DNA of 28,427 nt from JBFXDI01 sp050181295 (GTDB lineage: Bacteria > Pseudomonadota > Alphaproteobacteria > Rhizobiales > Aestuariivirgaceae), in assembly GCA_050181295.1 (NCBI GenBank), contig JBFXDI010000046.1:1-28427 (forward strand). Reading direction: 5' to 3'. Positions 23,150 through 28,427 of the stretch are shown piece by piece. The notes under the pieces were generated by a model. That model searched no databases. It saw nothing but the letters and a program-made list of their open reading frames with translations, and was not told the origin of the DNA. A program made the translations under genes and the position numbers. Each line of letters opens with the position of its first letter. The stretch's first letter is position 1.

Positions 23150-24121
23150 ATGCAATCCAATGACAGACAGGCGGTCGGAGACGAATCCTTCGACCCGCGG
23201 GATTTCCGGCGGGCGCTCGGAGCCTTTGTCACCGGTGTGACCGTGGTGACAACCATGGACGAGGACGGCCAGCCACGAGGCTTCACCGCCAATTCCTTCA
23301 CGTCGGTGTCGCTTGAGCCGCCGCTGGTGCTGGCCTGCGTTGGCAAGGGCGGGGCGAGCCACGGTGTCTTCGGCAAGGCTGGGCATTTCGCCGTGAACGT
23401 GCTGACGGAGAGCCAGAAGCATGTCTCCGGGATCTTCGCATCGCGCGACGCCGACCGCTTTGGATCCGTGGCGTGGCGCAAGGGCGCGCTGGGCGCGCCG
23501 ATCCTCGAGGACACGGCGGCCTGGTTCGAGTGCCGCATGCATGAGCGCATCGATGCCGGGGATCACCTGATCCTGATCGGCCGGGTCGCGGGCTACGGCC
23601 ATGGCGATGCAACGCCGCTCGGCTACTGCCGTGGAAACTACGTGTCCTTCCGGCTCGACCAGGACATTGTGGGCGCCTACGGACGGCGCACGCGCGTGGG
23701 CGCCATCCTCGAGCATGCGGACGGCGTGGTCTTCCTGCGCGACCAGACAGGGCACATCCGGCTTCCGGCGGGCCGTGGACTAGGCTCGGAGGGAGAGCCT
23801 CAGAGCCTGAAAGGCAGACTTGCCGCGCTGGGCATCGTGTTCAACCTCGATTTTCTCTACTCCGTCTATGAGGACGAAGGCGCGGACACGCTCAATGTCT
23901 ACTATCGCGGCACAGCCTCGCAGGTGCCGGACAAACAGGAGATCGAGATCCATCCGTTCCAGTCGCTCCCCTGGGAGCGGCTGGAGGAGGAAGCCATGCG
24001 GACCCTCCTTCGCCGCTACGACCGGGAGCGGCTGCTCTCCCGCTATACGATCTATGCCGGCAACGAGCAGACCGGGAGTTACAAGGCAGTCACGGAGCCA
24101 GATCAATCTGGCTCGGGCTGA
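23150..24121 (+). CDS. Flavin reductase (RutF/DIM6-NTAB family) with degenerate Nudix-like C-terminal domain
   Basis: With the ATG at 23150 the protein is 323 aa, about twice the usual flavin reductase. Residues about 14-170 are a typical split-barrel NAD(P)H:flavin oxidoreductase (FRRALGAFVTGVTVVTT, then GFTANSFTSVSLEPPLVLAC, then HFAVNVL). Residues about 181-313 resemble a Nudix domain (TRVGAILEHADGVVFLRD, LPAGRG), but the Nudix box (about 206-229) lacks the REXXEE acids, so hydrolysis is unlikely. It would supply reduced FMN to the LLM monooxygenase at 17122, as TgnA does for TgnB. An ATG at 23105 with GGAG 3 nt upstream is in frame, but would leave only 38 bp to the divergent hydrolase start. 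Confidence 0.87.
   Translation: MQSNDRQAVGDESFDPRDFRRALGAFVTGVTVVTTMDEDGQPRGFTANSFTSVSLEPPLVLACVGKGGASHGVFGKAGHFAVNVLTESQKHVSGIFASRDADRFGSVAWRKGALGAPILEDTAAWFECRMHERIDAGDHLILIGRVAGYGHGDATPLGYCRGNYVSFRLDQDIVGAYGRRTRVGAILEHADGVVFLRDQTGHIRLPAGRGLGSEGEPQSLKGRLAALGIVFNLDFLYSVYEDEGADTLNVYYRGTASQVPDKQEIEIHPFQSLPWERLEEEAMRTLLRRYDRERLLSRYTIYAGNEQTGSYKAVTEPDQSGSG
24095..24114 (+). terminator. Perfect inverted repeat at the end of the flavin reductase gene
   Basis: GAGCCAGAT (24095-24103) and ATCTGGCTC (24106-24114) are perfect inverted repeats two bases apart. They would form a 7-bp stem with a 6-nt loop in RNA. They overlap the last codons of the flavin reductase (stop 24119-24121). No strong T-run follows, so it may be a weak or Rho-assisted terminator, or an mRNA-stabilising hairpin. 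The 142-bp gap to the next gene suggests that caiD has its own promoter. Confidence 0.4.
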
Positions 24122-24263
24122 TTGGCTCTCCTTGCCCTCCTTCAATCCAGAGTCCGAAGATGCTGGCGGTGTCGATTTAATTCCATTTGGTGGCGAAAAT
24201 CTTTCAACGGAGAGGAGTGGCGCCGAACTAGGCTCATCGCCTGAAGCGTGGGTGAGAAATTTT

Positions 24264-25067
24264 ATGACGAGCCATATCGAGGTAGCGCGACGCGGCCACG
24301 TGCTGGAGGTGAAGCTGAACAAGCCCAAGGTCAACGCCATCGACCATGCGATGAGCCGCGACCTTGGGGCGGCATTCGCCACCTTGCGTGAGGATCCTGA
24401 ACTGCGCGTGGGCATTCTTACGGCCGAGGGAGAGCGCATCTTCTCCGCCGGCTGGGACCTCAAGGCTCTCAATGCCGGCGGGACAAAGCTCGACAACTGG
24501 TGGGAGGACGGCGACTACGGGGATGGCGGCTTCGCCGGACTGACCGAAAACTGGCGCCTCAACAAGCCCGTGATCGGCGCATTGAACGGGCTGGTCGTGG
24601 GCGGCGGCTTCGAGCTTGCGATGGGATGCGACCTGCTGATCGCGGCCGATCACGTGGAGTTCGCGCTCCCGGAGATGCCGCTCGGCATCGTGCCGGATGC
24701 TGGCGCGCTGCAACGCCTGCCCCGCCGGATCCCGTACAACATCGCCATGGAGATGTTCCTCCTTGGGCGCCGCATGACAGCGCAAGAAGCAGCGCACTAC
24801 GGCTTCGTAAACAAGGTGGTGCCTTACAGTGAGCTCATGGATGCGGCCCGAGAGTGGGCGGGCCAGCTCGCCGAGGCGGCTCCGCTGGCGCTTCAGACGG
24901 TGAAGGAGGTGCTGCGCGCCATCGAATGCGTGCCGCTTGAGCAAGCCTTCCGAAAGATGCGCACGGACAGCCTGCCGACCTATCGATCGATGCTCAGATC
25001 CGAAGACGCTGCTGAAGGCGTGCGTGCCTTCGTCGAGAAACGGAAGCCGGTGTTCAGGGGGAGATGA
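24264..25067 (+). CDS. caiD: Carnitinyl-CoA dehydratase (crotonobetainyl-CoA hydratase)
   Basis: A 267-aa enoyl-CoA hydratase/isomerase-fold enzyme closely matching CaiD, which hydrates crotonobetainyl-CoA to L-carnitinyl-CoA. Shared features are KLNKPKVNAIDHAMSR, the oxyanion segment FSAGWDLKA, GGFAGLTENW, GGGFELAMGCD with Glu117, and FALPEMPLGIVPDAG with Glu137. The two Glu are 20 apart, as in E. coli CaiD. The tail SEDAAEGVRAFVEKRKPVFRGR also matches. The reading frame is open upstream inside the flavin reductase gene, but family homology starts at this ATG, with GGTGAG 7 nt upstream. Its stop overlaps the next ATG (ATGA). No CaiB transferase or CaiC ligase is in the window to supply the CoA ester. 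Confidence 0.88.
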   Translation: MTSHIEVARRGHVLEVKLNKPKVNAIDHAMSRDLGAAFATLREDPELRVGILTAEGERIFSAGWDLKALNAGGTKLDNWWEDGDYGDGGFAGLTENWRLNKPVIGALNGLVVGGGFELAMGCDLLIAADHVEFALPEMPLGIVPDAGALQRLPRRIPYNIAMEMFLLGRRMTAQEAAHYGFVNKVVPYSELMDAAREWAGQLAEAAPLALQTVKEVLRAIECVPLEQAFRKMRTDSLPTYRSMLRSEDAAEGVRAFVEKRKPVFRGR

Positions 25068-26032
25068 CGGACGTGGTGCGGCCCTTACCAGATGAAGTGA
25101 AACGTGTGGCAAGTCTTGGAGGCGGCCCGATCGGAGCAGGATGGGCGGCGCATTTCCTGGCCAGGGGCTACGATGTCACCGGGTACCTGCACTCGATGGA
25201 TGAAGAGCCCACCTACAGGAAGATTCTCGACACAAGCTGGATCAGCCTCGAAGCGCTGGGACTTGCCCCAGGTGCCTCGAGGACGCGGCTCAAGCTCGTG
25301 AGCAGTCTTGAGCAGGCGCTTGAGGATGCCGACTTCGTGCAGGAAAGCGCACCGGAGCGCCTGCCGCTGAAGCAGGACCTTTATGAAGTTCTGGGCCGCC
25401 TGGTCCCTGAAGGCGTGGTGATTGCCTCCAGCACATCCGGCCTAATGATGACCGATATTCAGGAAAAGTGTCGAACGCCCGAGCGCACGGTGATCGGCCA
25501 CCCCTTCAACCCGCCCTACCTCCTTCCGCTGGTCGAGATCATTGGCGGCAAACGGACTTCACCGGACTCTGTCCGGTGGGCGCACGATTTCTACAAGTTG
25601 GCGGGAAAGGCCCCGCTCGTCATGAAGAAGGAAATACCCGGCTTTGTCGCCACCCGGCTGCAGGAGGCGCTGTGGCGGGAGGCGCTGCATATGGTGGCGA
25701 ATGGTGAGGCGACGCCGGAGGATATCGACATCGCGCTGATCAACGGACCCGCGGCGCGCCTCGCCATCCAGGGACAATGCATGGCCTTTCACGTCGCCTG
25801 CGGGGAGGGCGGAATGGCGACGAACTTGGACCAGTTCGGGCCCGCCCTCAAGTTGCCATGGACACGGCTGGAAGCTCCGGAGCTGACGAAGGAGCTGCGC
25901 GACCGCATGGTCGATGGCTGCAACGAAGCCGCAAAGGGGCGCCATTTCGAGCAGATGGCGATGGAACGCGATTTCGCCATCGTCGGCATCCTCAAGGCGG
26001 TCAGAGCGGCGCGCGAGGGCCGCATGCTCTGA
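25064..26032 (+). CDS. lcdH: L-carnitine dehydrogenase-like 3-hydroxyacyl dehydrogenase
   Basis: A 322-aa dehydrogenase of the 3-hydroxyacyl-CoA dehydrogenase superfamily, closest to L-carnitine 3-dehydrogenase (L-carnitine to 3-dehydrocarnitine). The Rossmann motif GGGPIGAGWAAHFLARGYDV is followed by QESAPERLPLKQ, SSTSG, catalytic His146 (GHPFNPPYLLPLVE) with Glu158, then FVATRLQEALWREALHMV, all as in LcdH. The acidic residue at the end of strand 2 that normally binds the NAD ribose is Leu42, so coenzyme preference may differ. There is no C-terminal thioesterase domain, unlike fused rhizobial forms. ATG overlaps the caiD stop. BKACE for the next step is at 27238, so a carnitine role is likely but not certain. 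Confidence 0.78.
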   Translation: MTDVVRPLPDEVKRVASLGGGPIGAGWAAHFLARGYDVTGYLHSMDEEPTYRKILDTSWISLEALGLAPGASRTRLKLVSSLEQALEDADFVQESAPERLPLKQDLYEVLGRLVPEGVVIASSTSGLMMTDIQEKCRTPERTVIGHPFNPPYLLPLVEIIGGKRTSPDSVRWAHDFYKLAGKAPLVMKKEIPGFVATRLQEALWREALHMVANGEATPEDIDIALINGPAARLAIQGQCMAFHVACGEGGMATNLDQFGPALKLPWTRLEAPELTKELRDRMVDGCNEAAKGRHFEQMAMERDFAIVGILKAVRAAREGRML

Positions 26033-26036
26033 TGCG

Positions 26037-27095
26037 TCAGCCCGGCTGGCTGTTGTGGCGGGAACCGCGAATGAAGGAATAGACGGTGCCTGGCCATTGA
26101 GGAGTGGGCTCGCTCTCGGGCCAGGCCTGGCGGTAGTCCGATGGCTTGCGCCCAAACGTGCTCAGGAAGCACTGCGAGAAGTATGACATCGAGTTGAACC
26201 CGCAGGCAGCCGAAACGTCCCGGATCGACATCTGCGTGCTGGTAAGCAGCACGCGAGCGTACTGGAGGCGCATCAGCTTGCTGAACTGGGCAATGGTGCA
26301 GCCGGCATGACGCTTGAAGAGGCGCTCGAGCTGGCGCTGTGAAACATTGATCTTCCGGCATAGCGAAGGGACAGAAATCGGCTCCTCGATGCTGGCTTCC
26401 AGAAGCGCCATCGCGGCGCGCACGGTGGGGTGCGTGTCAATGTCCACCACGCCGGCAGCGTGGCGCTGAGCGCTTTCTGCCGGGCGACGCACATGCATGA
26501 TCTGATTTGCCACTTCCGCCGCGAGCTGTTCGCCATGCGCTTGGTTGATGAGGTGGAGTTGCAGATCCAGTCCGGCCGTGCCGCCGCCGCAGGTCAGGAT
26601 GTTTCGGTCGATTGTGAAGAGCTGCTCGCAGACCGATACCCCCGGAAAGCTTTCGACGAACCCGGCCTTGCACGACCAATGCGTGGTCGCCCGGTAGCCA
26701 GCAAGCAGGCCGGCACGACCCAGGGCATAGACCCCAAGCTCGATGGCGATCAGCATCTTCCCGGCACGCGCTTGCTTCCTGAGCCATTTAAGCAGGACAG
26801 GGTTGTCGTAGTGGTCAGCCCCCCAACTGCCGAACACGACGATTGTGTCGCCCGGGGCATCCGGCTCCGGCCCATTCAGGGGCTTTGCATCCACCGACAG
26901 ACCATTGCTGGCGGTCACGCGTCCGTCTTCGGCGGAACGATATTCCCAATTGTAGAGCTTTTCCGGCGCGAGATAGTTGGCGATCCGCATCGGTTCGATG
27001 AAGGTCGTCAAGGTCATCATGTTGAAGCGCGGAATGAGCACGAGCGTCACCCGCTGGGGCGCTGCAGTCTGCATGATGGCTGCTCTCGGGGGCAC
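26037..27095 (-). CDS. cdhR: GlxA/CdhR-type AraC-family regulator
   Basis: A 352-aa regulator with an N-terminal DJ-1/class I amidotransferase-like domain (about 15-190) and a C-terminal double helix-turn-helix AraC domain (about 225-330: ISVPSLCRKINVSQRQLERLF, then IRDVSAACGFNSMSYFSQCF). The amidotransferase Cys position reads AIELGVYALGRAGLL, so there is no nucleophile and the domain is for sensing. CdhR, the activator of carnitine dehydrogenase genes in Pseudomonas, has this architecture, and the gene lies between the lcdH-like and BKACE genes. The GTG start at 27095 has GGAG 7 nt upstream; an ATG at 27074 is an alternative. Converges on the lcdH-like gene with 4 bp between. Confidence 0.85.
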   Translation of the reverse strand: MPPRAAIMQTAAPQRVTLVLIPRFNMMTLTTFIEPMRIANYLAPEKLYNWEYRSAEDGRVTASNGLSVDAKPLNGPEPDAPGDTIVVFGSWGADHYDNPVLLKWLRKQARAGKMLIAIELGVYALGRAGLLAGYRATTHWSCKAGFVESFPGVSVCEQLFTIDRNILTCGGGTAGLDLQLHLINQAHGEQLAAEVANQIMHVRRPAESAQRHAAGVVDIDTHPTVRAAMALLEASIEEPISVPSLCRKINVSQRQLERLFKRHAGCTIAQFSKLMRLQYARVLLTSTQMSIRDVSAACGFNSMSYFSQCFLSTFGRKPSDYRQAWPESEPTPQWPGTVYSFIRGSRHNSQPG

Positions 27096-27197
27096 ACCTC
27101 CGCTCCGATTCGCCTGCCTTGTAAGCGACGAACGGAACGCGTCGAAAAAAATGCAGGATGGGCGAAAAATTTACAATGAGAAATCGTCCCTTGCCGG

Positions 27198-27210
27198 ATG
27201 ATTTCATCAT
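27198..27210. promoter_or_regulatory. Inverted repeat in the cdhR/BKACE divergent region
   Basis: ATGAT-TTC-ATCAT is a 13-bp dyad about 28 bp before the BKACE start, in the 142-bp divergent gap 27096-27237. An A/T-rich stretch (27154-27175, with TTTACA at 27170) lies just upstream and may be promoter DNA. Position makes it a candidate regulator site; the link to CdhR is inference. Confidence 0.3.
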
Positions 27211-27237
27211 TCCGGTGCGCTTTCAGGGAGGACATTG

Positions 27238-28122
27238 GTGAACTTCGAAGTGATCGTGACGTGCGCCGTGACGGGTGCCGGAGATACCGTCGGCAAGCAT
27301 CCGGGAGTGCCCGTGACTCCGGAGCAGATTGCGGATGCCGCCATCGATGCTGCCAAGGCGGGCGCGACCGTCGCACATCTCCACGTGCGCAATCCGGAAA
27401 CCGGCAAGGGATCGCGTGACCCGAAGCTTTTTCGTGAAGTCGTCGACCGCGTACGCTCCGCGAATACGGACGTGGTGATAAACCTGACGGCCGGCATGGG
27501 GGGCGATTGGGTTCCCTCCGCCGACAATCCTGCCATGCCTGGTCCCGGCACGGACATGATCGGGGCCCGTGAACGTCTTGTCCATGTGGAGGAAAACCGG
27601 CCGGAGATCTGCAGCTTGGACTGCGGCACGATGAACTTCGGCAACGGCAACGAGATCTATATCTCCACTCCGTCCTATCTGCGCGAGATGGCGGGGCTCA
27701 TCAGGGACTGGGGCGTGAAGCCCGAACTCGAGGTGTTCGACCTCGGCCATATTCGTTTCGCGCGCGCCATGGTGGACGAGGGGCTGATAGCCGCCCCGCC
27801 GATGTTCCAGCTCTGTTTGGGCATCCCCTGGGGCGCCGATCACACCGTCGATGTCATGAAGTCGATGAAGGATCAGCTCCCGTCAGGGGCCTCCTGGGCC
27901 GCATTCGGCATATCGCGCATGCAGATGCCCATGGCGGCGGCTGCCGTGGCCATGGGCGGAAACGTCCGAGTCGGCCTCGAGGACAATCTCTACCTCGACC
28001 GGGGCGTGCTGGCGAGCAACGCCCAGCTGGTGGAGAGGGTCGTCGGCATCATCGAGCGCATGGGCGGGCGCGTTCTCGCGCCCGCGGAAGCGCGCAAGAA
28101 GCTCAACCTCGCAAAGGGCTGA
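27238..28122 (+). CDS. Beta-keto acid cleavage enzyme (BKACE), 3-dehydrocarnitine type
   Basis: A 294-aa TIM-barrel Zn enzyme of the BKACE (formerly DUF849) family. It condenses a beta-keto acid with acetyl-CoA; for 3-dehydrocarnitine it gives betainyl-CoA and acetoacetate. The N-terminus VTCAVTGAGDTVGKHPGVPV and the block VINLTAGMGGDWVPSADNPA are hallmarks of the dehydrocarnitine subgroup. Zn ligands are His47 and His49 (VAHLHVR) and Glu248. Arg244 and Asp249 (NVRVGLEDN) are the catalytic/binding pair, in the R-x3-E-D spacing of the characterised Kce enzyme. The GTG at 27238 has GGGAGG 6 nt upstream, which I prefer to the TTG just before it. Divergent from cdhR. Confidence 0.9.
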   Translation: MNFEVIVTCAVTGAGDTVGKHPGVPVTPEQIADAAIDAAKAGATVAHLHVRNPETGKGSRDPKLFREVVDRVRSANTDVVINLTAGMGGDWVPSADNPAMPGPGTDMIGARERLVHVEENRPEICSLDCGTMNFGNGNEIYISTPSYLREMAGLIRDWGVKPELEVFDLGHIRFARAMVDEGLIAAPPMFQLCLGIPWGADHTVDVMKSMKDQLPSGASWAAFGISRMQMPMAAAAVAMGGNVRVGLEDNLYLDRGVLASNAQLVERVVGIIERMGGRVLAPAEARKKLNLAKG

Positions 28123-28200
28123 ACGGCCTTGTATATGGGTGCCCTGGATAAAGATGCATTGACTGTCGGTGACGTTGTTCCCGCCATCGAGGGTCCAGGA

Positions 28201-28427
28201 ATGCTGACGCTATCGCATGTCGGCAAGACCTACGGCTCGTTCGTCGCGGTGGACAACATCGATCTGACGGTGAGGCGAGGGGAGTTTCTTACTCTCCTCG
28301 GCCCATCCGGTTCCGGCAAGACCACGCTTCTCATGGTGATCGCCGGGTTTGTCACCCCGACATCCGGCGACCTGCTGATGTCCGGCCGCTCGATCGCCAC
28401 GCTCCTGCCGGAACAGCGCAACTTCGG
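28201..28427 (+). CDS. ABC transporter ATP-binding protein, PotA type (3' end cut by window)
   Basis: The first 75 residues of a second Pot-type import ATPase, running off the right edge. It reads LSHVGKTYGSFVAVDNIDL with the aromatic A-loop, then Walker A GPSGSGKT (about 35-42) and TSGDLLMSGRSI. The ATG at 28201 has GAGGG 7 nt upstream. An in-frame ATG at 28135 would add 22 residues but has no ribosome site. It follows the BKACE gene by 78 bp on the same strand, so it probably belongs to an importer for carnitine, betaine or a related compound. It differs clearly in sequence from the ATPase at 18995. Confidence 0.9.
   Translation, partial: MLTLSHVGKTYGSFVAVDNIDLTVRRGEFLTLLGPSGSGKTTLLMVIAGFVTPTSGDLLMSGRSIATLLPEQRNF

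Noticed and set aside
12008..24121. Assignment of the cluster as a complete Rut pyrimidine pathway.
   Set aside because: RutB (isochorismatase-like), RutE and the RutG permease are missing, and ALDHs, CMD and an ABC importer are present instead.
26037..27095. Loss of the amidotransferase Cys in the AraC/GlxA-type regulator as a novelty.
   Set aside because: Missing nucleophile is common in this regulator family, where the domain senses rather than catalyses.
1..28427. tRNA, rRNA, CRISPR, insertion sequence, integrase or attachment-site signals.
   Set aside because: No repeat arrays, transposase-like proteins or RNA-gene patterns were found by eye; the locus may be accessory, but no mobility genes are in the window.

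Overview
The window is dense, GC-rich bacterial DNA with almost no non-coding space: no gap between genes exceeds about 190 bases. Overlapping stop/start codons are very common (ATGA or GTGA at 5792, 7816, 13517, 14872, 18995, 20206, 21830 and 25064). Gene content (LysR, GntR/FCD and AraC regulators, Pot-type ABC importers, Rieske oxygenases, a membrane class III adenylate cyclase, a dehydrocarnitine-type BKACE) and GC-rich codon use suggest an alphaproteobacterium, probably Hyphomicrobiales. That is inference; no rRNA or tRNA is present to fix it. The whole window reads as an accessory catabolic region for small organic compounds, with N-methylated betaines the best-supported theme.

Left part (1-9291). 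Two tandem Rieske oxygenase alpha subunits (the first cut by the window edge) are read leftwards, divergent from a LysR regulator. Then come a flavodoxin-fold NAD(P)H oxidoreductase and a second LysR gene. The second LysR gene shares a divergent promoter, with a perfect 7-bp inverted repeat, with an operon encoding a two-subunit thiamine-diphosphate decarboxylase and a VOC protein. On the other strand, a six-TM adenylate cyclase is translationally coupled to an arginase-fold protein with an altered metal motif.

Middle part (9410-24121), the most interesting region. A divergent promoter at 11820-12007 drives a leftward aldehyde dehydrogenase plus YihU-like beta-hydroxyacid dehydrogenase pair. 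It also drives a rightward operon: ABC binding protein, carboxymuconolactone-decarboxylase-like protein, beta-hydroxyacid dehydrogenase, RidA protein and a second aldehyde dehydrogenase. Facing this is a long leftward operon: alpha/beta hydrolase, SnoaL/NTF2-like protein, two permeases and the ATPase of the ABC importer, a GntR/FCD regulator, an LLM (luciferase-like) flavin monooxygenase and an SDR. Divergent from the hydrolase is a flavin reductase with a degenerate Nudix-like tail. LLM oxygenase, flavin reductase, aldehyde dehydrogenase and hydrolase are the enzyme classes of trigonelline (N-methylnicotinate) ring cleavage (TgnABCD). I infer an uptake and ring-opening pathway for trigonelline or a related N-heterocycle.

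Right part (24264-28427). This is a carnitine module: carnitinyl-CoA dehydratase (CaiD type), an L-carnitine-dehydrogenase-like enzyme, a CdhR-like AraC regulator and a 3-dehydrocarnitine cleavage enzyme (BKACE). It is followed by the start of another Pot-type ABC ATPase that runs off the window. Together these would turn crotonobetainyl-CoA or carnitine into betainyl-CoA plus acetoacetate. The CoA ligase and the betainyl-CoA thioesterase are not in view.
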